From positions 1 through 64,000 of the forward strand of contig NZ_NSIU01000003.1 of assembly GCF_002633015.1 (NCBI RefSeq): a stretch of DNA of 64,000 nucleotides, in the 5' to 3' direction. The notes beneath the pieces are model-generated. The model was given only the letters and a program-made list of their open reading frames with translations. It was not told the origin of the DNA and did not search any database. The translations under genes were made by a program, and so were the position numbers. The stretch is from Sulfuricurvum sp. PD_MW2 (GTDB lineage: Bacteria > Campylobacterota > Campylobacteria > Campylobacterales > Sulfurimonadaceae). Below are positions 16,454 to 24,422 of this stretch, piece after piece. The first letter of the stretch is position 1, and each line of letters begins with the position of its first letter.

Positions 16454-17442
16454 AACAGATACGCGTACGCCTCAACCCATTCGCCAAAAGCATCGAGATG
16501 CTCCATTACAACACCTTGTCGCTGCAGATCTTGTACAATCATCACGGCAAACTCATTTTTCAAATGTAGACTATACCGTAACACATTACTCACCGCTTCA
16601 TCGCTCGGAGCAAGAAGCAATCGTGACACCAATGCCGACGATAGGGCATAGAGTGTTGAGAGATCTTCACTCACTTCATTATTCTCACCACGTAAAATCG
16701 CCTCAATATCCGGGAGTTTGTCCATCACCTGCACAAACCCCAGGAAATCAACTGCCGCATCGCGTCCTACCGCACCACTGATTGCTTCAAGCCAAAGTTT
16801 TTTTGGCAAAGGGCTCTTCAATATCGTATGTACCGCTTCCCAACTTCGCGGGGTAGGGAAACTTCTCTCATTTTTGAGCGGATCGAACCCAAACAGTGCA
16901 CTGTTGTTAAAAGCGATATAGGCTATAACGCGGGGATCGATGCCCCATCCTATTGCCCAAGTACGCCAATCATCCGCACTCACCTCCATTTCGATATGGA
17001 CAAATCGATTGGCAAGCGGTGAGGGGAGCCGATAAACAACTCCACGATCTCCCTCACGGTTCCCTGCCGCAACAATCGCCCATCCCTCAGGCAATTCATA
17101 TTCTCCGACACGACGATCCAAAATCAGCTGATATGCCGATGCCTGAACAGCTGGAGCGGCAGAATTGAGTTCATCAAGGAACAAGATCCCCTCACCTTCG
17201 CGCGGTAAAAATGAGGGCGGTGCCCACAATGCGCTGTGAGAATCTCTCTCATAAAATGGTATCCCTTTGAGATCGGTCGGATCCATCAACGAAAGGCGCA
17301 AATCGATACATTCGATCTCTTTTTCACGAGCCAACTGTTTAATAATCGACGATTTTCCTATCCCCGGTGCACCCCATAAAAAGGTGGGAATTTTGGAATC
17401 AATCAACGATCTCATCGTCTCTATCGTATCTTTTGGCTGCAT
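16450..17442 (-). CDS. MoxR-type AAA+ ATPase
   Basis: AAA+ ATPase of about 330 residues in the MoxR/AAA_5 group. Walker A is GAPGIGKSS, Walker B is ILFLDELN, sensor 1 lies in AIVAAGN, and the loop DPTDLKGIPF is typical of the MoxR family. ATG 17442 is preferred because AGGA lies eight bases upstream and the ATG overlaps the previous stop as TGATG; an ATG at 17451 is too close to that site. It is co-translated with the VWA protein downstream and the repeat protein upstream. MoxR proteins act as chaperone-like motors that mature metal enzymes or remodel complexes; the client is unknown. Confidence 0.88.
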   Translation of the reverse strand: MQPKDTIETMRSLIDSKIPTFLWGAPGIGKSSIIKQLAREKEIECIDLRLSLMDPTDLKGIPFYERDSHSALWAPPSFLPREGEGILFLDELNSAAPAVQASAYQLILDRRVGEYELPEGWAIVAAGNREGDRGVVYRLPSPLANRFVHIEMEVSADDWRTWAIGWGIDPRVIAYIAFNNSALFGFDPLKNERSFPTPRSWEAVHTILKSPLPKKLWLEAISGAVGRDAAVDFLGFVQVMDKLPDIEAILRGENNEVSEDLSTLYALSSALVSRLLLAPSDEAVSNVLRYSLHLKNEFAVMIVQDLQRQGVVMEHLDAFGEWVEAYAYLL

Positions 17443-18698
17443 CAATGCCATCCTATGTTGTGGGTTTGTATGTGTTTTCCAAAAGCGGGATTGGTTTTTA
17501 CAGAGCGTTCAAAGCGTCGATCCAGAGAGAGTTGATAGAGCAGATAGATCGGAGTAGCGGTATTGGCCGCCAATGCTTCTAACACCTTATATTCTTGGCT
17601 TGCATAGAGTATTTCAAGTTTTTCCGGGGACAAAGAGGAATTTGATCCCAACGCGACTCGATGCTTTCCGCTCTCAAAAATTACCTCGAGAATTTCCTCG
17701 TGCGTCTTTGGATTAGCGGCAAGTGATTCGATTATAGCCTCTTCACCCAATGCAAAAAGACGCTGCTGCATAGAAATACTGCAGCTTTGATTGCTCGCTA
17801 AATACTCTCCGTAAGCTTCTATCAATCTCTCAAAACGCTCCTCACTCATAATCGCATTTGCCGCAATCAACTGAGGAAAATCTCGTTCCAGAGAATCGGT
17901 CCCTTGTTGAGAGAGAGTTTTATTTTGTGCAAGAATAGTGTTAATCTCTTCACTTTTTAATGCCAACAACTCCTCTTCCAACGATAATGGCTCACGGTGT
18001 GCTAACAGCGTCGCTCTCTCTTCAATCAACTTTCGCAAAATAACCTCAGACGTTTGAGGATGGAGTGCTATCGCATCCAATACTCCCGAAAGCGATCTAT
18101 TCGATCGATCCCTCAAAACTTTTGCAATCGGTTCCAAACAGGCAATCGCATCGATCAATTCGGTTGTTCCGTACCGCTCGATCAAATGGGCTAAGCCACT
18201 CATCGCATATTGGACGTTGTGATTACGCTCTAACTCTTTGTAAAAACGTCCGATGATCGATGCTGTTACGTCTCGATTGGTATCCGTATCAAATAACCCC
18301 TCATTCTGCCAATCGTACAATGCGAGCAGTTTAAAATAGAGTTCATTCGTAATGTAGGGATTTTGTAAAAAATCGACAAGGCGCTCTTGGTTTCGGGAGA
18401 GTTTCAAGCTCATTAGCAAACGATTTGGCTCAATACTTTGACACAACCATCGCTCGATTTCGGAAAGCTCCACAATGGGGGCATCTTGTGTTTCATAGAG
18501 ATGTTCTGCTTCAGACTGCTCATATGGATTCATCATCCGCCCTTCGATAATCAATGCTACGGTGGAATCATACACGGAAACTCGAGTCACATTATGGACT
18601 CTCAAGAGTGCATCAAACTCATCACTTTGCAATGCACGCGTTTTCCCCAACAATAAAACCGATTTACCGCTTAAGTCATTATAGTTCATAAGGCGCAT
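17442..18698 (-). CDS. Helical-repeat protein of a MoxR/VWA operon
   Basis: Unrecognised 418-residue protein, first gene of the MoxR/VWA/helicase operon. The N-terminal 60 residues alternate strands and helices (LSGKSVLLLGKT, VTRVSVYD) and could be a small alpha/beta or BRCT-like domain. The rest is built from helical pairs of the leucine-rich-variant/HEAT type with recurring LAANPKTHEEIL-like units (LAANPKTHEEIL, LAANTATPIYLL, IALHPQTSEVIL). Such proteins are usually scaffolds. The ATG at 18698 overlaps a TATAAT box on the same strand (18697-18702), so translation may really start at ATG 18689 from a nearly leaderless transcript. It is divergent from the Sel1 gene. Confidence 0.75.
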   Translation of the reverse strand: MRLMNYNDLSGKSVLLLGKTRALQSDEFDALLRVHNVTRVSVYDSTVALIIEGRMMNPYEQSEAEHLYETQDAPIVELSEIERWLCQSIEPNRLLMSLKLSRNQERLVDFLQNPYITNELYFKLLALYDWQNEGLFDTDTNRDVTASIIGRFYKELERNHNVQYAMSGLAHLIERYGTTELIDAIACLEPIAKVLRDRSNRSLSGVLDAIALHPQTSEVILRKLIEERATLLAHREPLSLEEELLALKSEEINTILAQNKTLSQQGTDSLERDFPQLIAANAIMSEERFERLIEAYGEYLASNQSCSISMQQRLFALGEEAIIESLAANPKTHEEILEVIFESGKHRVALGSNSSLSPEKLEILYASQEYKVLEALAANTATPIYLLYQLSLDRRFERSVKTNPAFGKHIQTHNIGWH

Positions 18699-18767
18699 TA
18701 TAATCCATCAGCCTAAAAAAATTCAGCAACGCTATAATGTCATCAATAGTTTAAAAGGATTTTAACG

Positions 18768-19028
18768 ATGGACGAACTTTATGAGGGCATTGCCGCCTAC
18801 GATGCCGGAGACTATACAAAAGCGTATCAGATTCTTTACCCCTTGGCCGCATATAAGCGTAATTCGGAAGCACAATTTCACATGGGGATGATCTATTTTT
18901 ACGGAGAAGGGGTAGAAAAAGATATCGATCAAGCAATGGAGTGGTGGAAAAAAGCGATGCGTAACGGCCATGTCGACGCCGCCTATCGTCTCAGCGAAAT
19001 CGCGACATCGACAAAAACAACGTTTTAG
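18768..19028 (+). CDS. Short Sel1/TPR-repeat protein
   Basis: An 86-residue protein made of two helical repeat units: a TPR-like first unit (GIAAYDAGDYTKAYQILYPLA) and a Sel1 unit containing AQFHMGMIYFYGEGVEKDIDQAMEWW in shortened form. There is no signal peptide, so it is probably cytoplasmic and a binding module. A TATAAT box at 18733-18738 and an AAAAGGA site precede ATG 18768. It ends overlapping the stop of the convergent exonuclease gene by four bases. Sel1-only mini-proteins are common in Campylobacterota and have no single known role. Confidence 0.8.
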   Translation: MDELYEGIAAYDAGDYTKAYQILYPLAAYKRNSEAQFHMGMIYFYGEGVEKDIDQAMEWWKKAMRNGHVDAAYRLSEIATSTKTTF

Positions 19029-19765
19029 CCTAACACTTTAGAGATGCTGTAGCGCATATCTTCATCCAGACTCTCCATATTGCCCAACATCCAGCTCAAA
19101 TACCCTTTATCGGTTTCGGCAATCTCTTGAAGCGTTTTCCCTTTGTATTTGCCAAATTTGAGCGGCCGTATATAAAACACAGGGGTTTGGGTTAATTCGA
19201 CCATTTTATCAATCGGATTTACTCCTTCATATCGCTCCTGCAACCGCTTACGCAGCTCGGTGAGAAAGAGCTTTAGTACCAAAACATCGCCGATTGCATC
19301 GTGTGCTTTGACCTCTATTCCCAATGCATCAGCTTCTGCTTGCTCGATTTTGTACAATCCCAATCGGTAGCGAAAATACTGCAGTCGGTGCGACTCTTCA
19401 TCATCAAACAAATGGCGTGCACAGCGAAGGGTATCAATAAGACGCATTTGAGAGGTAAAGTTCTCTTTAGAGAGCATCCCTAAATCAAACGGTGCATTAT
19501 GGATGATGAGAACATTATCAGGGGCGTTGAGCTCGCACAGTGTTTGAAACGCAGTTGTTTCGATACACGGCGCTAATCCCTCAATCATTTCAGGAGTAAT
19601 ACCGTGTACCTCCATCGCCCCATAGCTGATCGGAACAGGAGCACTGCACATGTCGTTATAAACATCGACTTGTTTGCCATCGAGTACCATGTATCCGAGT
19701 TGGATGACACGATCCTCTTCTCCCGCACCCGTTGTCTCCGTATCAAGGAGTATATATTTAGCCAT
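19025..19765 (-). CDS. DnaQ-like 3'-5' exonuclease with DUF3820 tail
   Basis: A 246-residue protein with a DEDD exonuclease domain in the N-terminal 170 residues: Exo I DTETTG (8-13), Exo II around HNAPFDLGML and Exo III HDAIGDVLVL. The C-terminal 60 residues carry the DUF3820-type segment PLKFGKYKGKTLQEI. The exonuclease domain resembles DNA polymerase III epsilon, but this fusion is one of the stand-alone exonucleases found in Campylobacterota, not necessarily the replicative proofreader. It directly follows the acidic protein, with a one-base start/stop overlap, and is probably translated from the same message. Confidence 0.88.
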   Translation of the reverse strand: MAKYILLDTETTGAGEEDRVIQLGYMVLDGKQVDVYNDMCSAPVPISYGAMEVHGITPEMIEGLAPCIETTAFQTLCELNAPDNVLIIHNAPFDLGMLSKENFTSQMRLIDTLRCARHLFDDEESHRLQYFRYRLGLYKIEQAEADALGIEVKAHDAIGDVLVLKLFLTELRKRLQERYEGVNPIDKMVELTQTPVFYIRPLKFGKYKGKTLQEIAETDKGYLSWMLGNMESLDEDMRYSISKVLG

Positions 19766-20109
19766 TAATACTGATCGTCTTCATCGTCGAGATCGAACTC
19801 ATCGTAATCGTCCTCGTCCTCGTCTTCTTCCTCATCATAATAGTCATCTTCATCGTCGCCTTCGCGCATCGATGTGAGTTCGGTATATAGCTGTTCAGCC
19901 TCTTCCTCATCAATCTCTCCGCTGTTCAGTTCTTTTAAAAGATCTTTGTATTCATCACGCAACGCTTGCATATCTTCAAGCTGTGCACGCTCTTCAGGTG
20001 AGGCATCTTTTTGAGACGCTATCGATTCAAAAATATCATCGATGTGCTCTTCGACATCGGGAATCAGTTCGTTTTGGATCAAATGTTTTAGTTGTGTTAT
20101 ATAGGCCAT
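19765..20109 (-). CDS. Hyperacidic-tail protein upstream of exonuclease
   Basis: A 114-residue protein of unknown function. The first 80 residues are amphipathic helices rich in Glu, Leu and Gln. The last 30 residues are almost only Asp, Glu and Tyr (for example EEEDEDEDDYDEFD), a nucleic-acid-mimic-like tail. The gene overlaps the exonuclease start by one base, so the two are translationally coupled. Possible roles are inhibition or recruitment of the exonuclease or a chaperone-like function; these are guesses. Nothing suggests a secreted protein. The start ATG 20109 follows AAAAGGATT. Confidence 0.75.
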   Translation of the reverse strand: MAYITQLKHLIQNELIPDVEEHIDDIFESIASQKDASPEERAQLEDMQALRDEYKDLLKELNSGEIDEEEAEQLYTELTSMREGDDEDDYYDEEEDEDEDDYDEFDLDDEDDQY

Positions 20110-20217
20110 AGGTAATCCTTTTGTTTATATATTCGCATTATACTTCAAAAGTGTGACAAAAATGCAAGAGTAAAATCAAAAGTTTTTTGGGGGGTTAGCA
20201 AGAAGAATAAAAGGAAA

Positions 20218-20302
20218 TGGTGCGATCGGCGAGACTCGAACTCGCACACCTGTTGGCACTACCCCCTCAAGATAGCGTGTCTACCAATTCCACCACGATC
20301 GC
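20218..20302 (-). tRNA. tRNA-Leu (anticodon GAG)
   Basis: Read on the minus strand, a seven-base acceptor stem (GCGATCG with CGATCGC), a D-arm with GGTAGAC, an anticodon stem CTATC/GGTAG, a loop TTGAGGG with anticodon GAG (20266-20268), a long class II variable arm and a GTTCGAGTC T-arm are all present. The discriminator is A and CCA is encoded at 20220-20218. The long variable arm and discriminator A fit leucine; GAG reads CUC and CUU. The 5' end abuts the T-tract of the atpE terminator, so it may rely on read-through and RNase P cleavage. Confidence 0.95.
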
Positions 20303-20336
20303 AAAAAAAAGAAAGTTCTCAGCCGAAGCTGAGAGA
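20303..20336 (-). terminator. Strong intrinsic terminator of atpE
   Basis: On the minus strand TCTCAGC and GCTGAGA (20317-20334) form a perfect seven-base stem closed by a TTCG tetraloop, followed by ACTTTC and an eight-base T run (20310-20303). This is a textbook Rho-independent terminator for atpE. The tRNA-Leu gene starts on the next base. Confidence 0.85.
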
Positions 20337-20351
20337 GGAAAGGGTTGAACC

Positions 20352-20729
20352 TTACGCAGCCAAATATGGGTTAGCGTAAAGAGCGATCAAAGCGATAACA
20401 AGTGTATAGATAACTTGAGCTTCGATCATCGCAAGAGCGATGAACATAGTTGTCATCAATTTACCGCCAAGACCTGGGTTACGAGCTGTACCAGCGATAG
20501 TTGCAGCAGCAGTGCTACCCATACCGATAGCTCCACCAAGAGCTGCAAGACCAAGACCAACACCAGCAGCGATCATAGAATACGCTTTCAATGTTTGGTT
20601 AGCAACGTCTGCAGATGCAGCAGCCGCAACAGGTGCAGCTTCAGCAGCCGCTTCAACAACTGCTACCGCTTCGTCAGCACCGAATACAGATGCAACGAGA
20701 GCAAGCAAAAGAAAAAATACTTTTTTCAT
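20352..20729 (-). CDS. atpE: F0F1 ATP synthase subunit c
   Basis: Proteolipid of the membrane rotor of ATP synthase; 125 residues. The first 18 residues look like a signal peptide (MKKVFFLLLALVASVFG), followed by an Ala/Glu-rich linker and the two hairpin helices. The ion-binding carboxylate is Glu103 in AMIEAQVIY, and the loop holds the conserved ARNPG. Helix 1 lacks the Gln and helix 2 lacks the Ser/Thr after Glu that mark Na+ rings, so H+ coupling is expected. The extended N-terminus is usual in this phylum. ATG 20729 is chosen because GGAG lies eight bases upstream. A TATAAT at 20798-20803 gives a leader of about 60 bases. Confidence 0.95.
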   Translation of the reverse strand: MKKVFFLLLALVASVFGADEAVAVVEAAAEAAPVAAAASADVANQTLKAYSMIAAGVGLGLAALGGAIGMGSTAAATIAGTARNPGLGGKLMTTMFIALAMIEAQVIYTLVIALIALYANPYLAA

Positions 20730-20797
20730 GAGTAATCTCCGTATGTAAATCAAAGTCCGTTCGGATACGTTTCCCTACTTATCACTTTGTGGATGGA

Positions 20798-20803
20798 ATT
20801 ATA
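20798..20803 (-). promoter_or_regulatory. -10 box of atpE
   Basis: TATAAT on the minus strand, about 70 bases before the atpE start codon. It lies in the gap after pnp, so atpE probably has its own promoter independent of the upstream operon. No convincing -35 is visible, which is normal for sigma-70 promoters of this phylum. Confidence 0.55.
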
Positions 20804-20822
20804 GTGATCATGAGCTAAAAAA

Positions 20823-23000
20823 TTACTTAGCTCTACCTAATCCGATCTTGTTCCCTTTGAATTCGACGATCTCTACCATCAGTTCGTCCTCTTCACTAAT
20901 TACATCGCTTACACGACTGATATGACCATCCGAGAGTTTGGAAATATGTATCAATCCGTCAACTCCACCCGGCAATTCGATGAATGCTCCGAAATCGACA
21001 ATCTTTTTCACTTTACCTTTGACGACGTCGCCCACTTTGTATTCCACTTTTTCGACCGGAGTAGCCCCGCTGACAATCCCTTCGATATGATCACGAGCAC
21101 CGCGTAAGCCGTCACGATTTTTACCGGTCAGTTTAACAGAACCTTTTTTCTTGTCAATATCGATTGTAACGTCAAAGCGCTCTATAATGTCCCGAATTGT
21201 TTTCCCAGCTTGACCGATAATATCACCGATAAAGCTCGGATCGATATGGAACAAATCGGTACTCGGTAAAGTTCCCTCGTTCAGTTCGATGTGGTCTTCC
21301 GCGCCGATCATAATATCGATGATATGTGCACGTGCCTCTGCTGCTTGATACAACGCTTCTTTGAGAACATCCAAATGGATCCCGCCGAGTTTAATATCCA
21401 TCTGCATTGCAGTGATCCCCTCTTTGGAACCCGCAACTTTGAAATCCAAATCGCCATCATGATCTTCAAGCCCCATAATGTCGGTCAAAATTGCATGACG
21501 ATCTCCCTCGGAAACCATCCCCATGGCCACACCCGCTATCGGATCTGCCATTTCGACATCACCGGCACGCAATGCCATATATCCGCCACACACGGTAGCC
21601 ATCGACGAGGAGCCGTTTGATTCAAGTACTTCTGAAACAAGGCGGATAGTTTGTCCGTTGCGAACGCAAGCGCCTTCTAAAGCCCGCTTTGCTAAATTGC
21701 CGTGTCCCAATTCACGACGGCGCGGTGCGCCTATCGGAGAAGGTTCTCCTACACTGAATCCCGGAAAGTTATAATGAACCATAAACGCTTCGTTTTGCGT
21801 TCCGCTGTCGGTAAGATTTTCGAACATTTGGGCATCTTTAGCCCCTCCCAACGTCAATACAACCAACGCTTGCGTTTGTCCGCGGGTAAACAATGCAGAC
21901 GCATGGGCATTTGGCAATACGTTTGTCTCAATCGAAATCGGACGCACCTCTTTGAGACCCCGTCCATCCGCACGTACTTTTTCATCTAAAATTTGGGCAC
22001 GCACCATAGAGCGTTTCACCGACTCAATCGCTTTTTTGAGCTCATGTTCATCCCATTGCGGTTTTTCTTTCATAATGTTTTTACGAATGGTACGAAGAGC
22101 GGTGGAACGCTCTGTTTTTGCCATTTGGTTAATACCCCGCTTTAAATCATCGCTGTGATTTTCACGAACATACGCAACCATCTCTGCATTAATTTCGCTT
22201 ACAAGTGTTTGGAGTTCAAATGGTGATTTAGCATACGTTTTAAAAGCATTTTCATAAGCACTGTTGGCTTCATACAACGCTTCTTGCGCAGACGCAAGAA
22301 CAGTGATAAGCTCATCTTCACCCATAGCATTGGAGATACGAACCGGTAATGATGCCATGCTCGTTGCTGAATCAATCATCGGATCGAGTGTCATAGAATC
22401 AACCATCTCGACTTCATCCGTTCCAAGAGTCTGCATTTCGATCATCAACATATCGTCTTTGCTTCCTGCCAAATACAAATCCAGTGTGCTGTTTTGCAAT
22501 TGAGTGAGGGTTGGATTGAAAACGATCTCTCCATCGATTTGACCGATACGGACTGCACTGACGGAATTAAAAATATCCACATCTGAGACATACAAGGCTG
22601 CCGATGCCGCGTTGAGCGCTAGTACTTGTAAGTCGGCTTCTTTATCGGCACTGAGAACCATAACCGTGATTTGGATCGGATTGGCGAATCCTTTTGGAAA
22701 CAAAGGGCGGAGCGAACGATCTACAATACGTGAAGTCAGTGTTTCAAAATCGCTCGGTTTCGTTTCACGTTTGATAAATCCTCCCGGAAATTTGCCTGCT
22801 GCATAACTTTTCTCAACGTATTGAACCGTTAAAGGCAAAAAATCTTCATCGACAAAATCGGTCTCATCAACAACGACTGTCGCCAATATAACAGTATTTC
22901 CGCATTTGAGCCATGCAGCTCCGTTTGCCTGAGCTGCCACTTGATTAAACGCGTACGCTTCCGTTTTGTTTTGTAAGGCTAATTCAACATTGTATTTCAT
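20823..23000 (-). CDS. pnp: Polyribonucleotide nucleotidyltransferase (PNPase)
   Basis: Phosphorolytic 3'-5' exoribonuclease of RNA decay; 725 residues. Two RNase PH domains (about 10-140 and 335-550, the second containing FTRGQTQAL and LGHGNLAKRALE) flank an alpha-helical linker. A KH domain with IIGQAGKTIRDI and an S1 domain (VGDVVKGKVKKIVDFGAFIEL) close the protein, so the full family architecture is present. It follows the MCE protein gene after 14 bases and precedes atpE, an order I recall from Helicobacter. The last residues (GNKIGLGRAK) end soon after the S1 domain, as usual for the phylum. Confidence 0.97.
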   Translation of the reverse strand: MKYNVELALQNKTEAYAFNQVAAQANGAAWLKCGNTVILATVVVDETDFVDEDFLPLTVQYVEKSYAAGKFPGGFIKRETKPSDFETLTSRIVDRSLRPLFPKGFANPIQITVMVLSADKEADLQVLALNAASAALYVSDVDIFNSVSAVRIGQIDGEIVFNPTLTQLQNSTLDLYLAGSKDDMLMIEMQTLGTDEVEMVDSMTLDPMIDSATSMASLPVRISNAMGEDELITVLASAQEALYEANSAYENAFKTYAKSPFELQTLVSEINAEMVAYVRENHSDDLKRGINQMAKTERSTALRTIRKNIMKEKPQWDEHELKKAIESVKRSMVRAQILDEKVRADGRGLKEVRPISIETNVLPNAHASALFTRGQTQALVVLTLGGAKDAQMFENLTDSGTQNEAFMVHYNFPGFSVGEPSPIGAPRRRELGHGNLAKRALEGACVRNGQTIRLVSEVLESNGSSSMATVCGGYMALRAGDVEMADPIAGVAMGMVSEGDRHAILTDIMGLEDHDGDLDFKVAGSKEGITAMQMDIKLGGIHLDVLKEALYQAAEARAHIIDIMIGAEDHIELNEGTLPSTDLFHIDPSFIGDIIGQAGKTIRDIIERFDVTIDIDKKKGSVKLTGKNRDGLRGARDHIEGIVSGATPVEKVEYKVGDVVKGKVKKIVDFGAFIELPGGVDGLIHISKLSDGHISRVSDVISEEDELMVEIVEFKGNKIGLGRAK

Positions 23001-23014
23001 TCATTCTCCATTTT

Positions 23015-24412
23015 TTATCGCTTCATCGAAGAAGCACCACCAATAACATATTTCAAATCGCTGTCAATAAATCGCAATCCAAGACCTAAGAAAATATTTT
23101 GGGATTCAGGGTTAAGGAAATTATCCCATCCGCCATACAGTTCGAGATGCTTTAACATCTGATAGCGCACTTGTGCTTTGAGATGTGCATGCGTTCCTCG
23201 AACGTCATTAACCGCATTGAAATCAAAGGCATCTGCACTAAATTTCAATTTATCATGATTCATAAAATAATCAATCCCGATACCACCGGTCGATTCAATT
23301 GCCCCAAAGCGGAGCAATGTATCATCAAATCGTTTTCCATACTGCAACGAGTAATAGGTTTTCCCTTTTTGATGTTTGACAGGAAGCGTCGGTTTGGAAT
23401 AATCATCCGTACTGATGAGATCAAACATATAATAGGTTTCCGGATTCGGGAGATAATTGACTCCAAGATAGACTTTTCCGTATTGATCGCGCATCATATA
23501 ATCGGTATGCATCGCCACTTGCAATTCGCTTGTGGTCAAACTGCCCAACATTGAATCGAGTTTTCCGAATGCTTCTTCACCGCTTTTGAAAAATGATCCG
23601 GCATTGGCAATCGTGTCTTTGAGTGATGATCTATTTTCCGTTAAAATAACACTGACGTTATCTTCAATTTTTGTGAATTTATCCACCGCTTCAGGAAGTT
23701 TATGCTCCAAAGATCCGCTAATATTATCCATCCGTGTGGTCAATGAATTGATCCGTGCCATAATCTCCGGCAAATCTTTATTAACGGTATCGGCAGTTTG
23801 ACTAAACCCTGCCGACATCGCCCGAAAATTGGCGATTGCTGCATGAAGATCAGCTCTGTTTTCAACAATCACACCATCGAGATTTACGCCGACATTTCGG
23901 AACGCGATAATCGCATCTTGGATCGCTTTTCGATGTTCTTCATCCAATGTCGATCTAAAATCACGCAAAAGCAATTCCAGCTCTTTGGCTGCTGCATTGA
24001 CCGAATCACTGGTTTGATCAAAAGATGCATACCGCTTTGACTGAGAAAGGACTTCGCCATTTTGCATATAGGCACTTGAATCCCCGACCACGATATTAAT
24101 CACTTTCGAGCCTAAGAGGGATTCTTGAGCCACAATAACCGATGAATCATTCGGAATTTTGACCCCTTTGTCAATCATAAGGCTCAGTTTGACTCTTTTC
24201 CCCTCGATGCTCAGATCATTCACATCTCCGATCGTTACACCGTTCATAAGTACATGGGTATGTTTTTCTATCCCGGAAGCGTCTTCAATATACGCTTCTA
24301 TCAAATACCCCTCTTTGCCCCATTTTCCGAGCGAAGTTACCTGAGTAGAAAGAAACAGCAAAGCACCCAATGCCATGACAACAAAAAGACCGATTTTCGC
24401 TTCCAGCTTCAT
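23015..24412 (-). CDS. MCE/MlaD-family lipid-transport protein
   Basis: Single-pass periplasmic protein of 465 residues. After an N-terminal membrane anchor (about 5-23) comes one MCE domain (about 35-115, with YIEDASGIEKHTHVLMNGVTIG), then a long coiled coil of about 150 residues, and a C-terminal region rich in beta strands that resembles barrel or YrbD-associated segments. MCE proteins carry phospholipids between the membranes together with an ABC transporter, whose genes are not in this window. ATG 24412 follows AGGGGG and lies ten bases after lptD; the longer frame would overlap lptD. Clustering with lptD supports an envelope-lipid role. Confidence 0.85.
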   Translation of the reverse strand: MKLEAKIGLFVVMALGALLFLSTQVTSLGKWGKEGYLIEAYIEDASGIEKHTHVLMNGVTIGDVNDLSIEGKRVKLSLMIDKGVKIPNDSSVIVAQESLLGSKVINIVVGDSSAYMQNGEVLSQSKRYASFDQTSDSVNAAAKELELLLRDFRSTLDEEHRKAIQDAIIAFRNVGVNLDGVIVENRADLHAAIANFRAMSAGFSQTADTVNKDLPEIMARINSLTTRMDNISGSLEHKLPEAVDKFTKIEDNVSVILTENRSSLKDTIANAGSFFKSGEEAFGKLDSMLGSLTTSELQVAMHTDYMMRDQYGKVYLGVNYLPNPETYYMFDLISTDDYSKPTLPVKHQKGKTYYSLQYGKRFDDTLLRFGAIESTGGIGIDYFMNHDKLKFSADAFDFNAVNDVRGTHAHLKAQVRYQMLKHLELYGGWDNFLNPESQNIFLGLGLRFIDSDLKYVIGGASSMKR

Positions 24413-24422
24413 CCGTTTCCCC

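Noticed and set aside
20415-20748. Two plus-strand frames opposite atpE
   Set aside because: They are Ser/Cys- or Ala/Pro-rich images of the Ala-rich subunit c and lack start signals.
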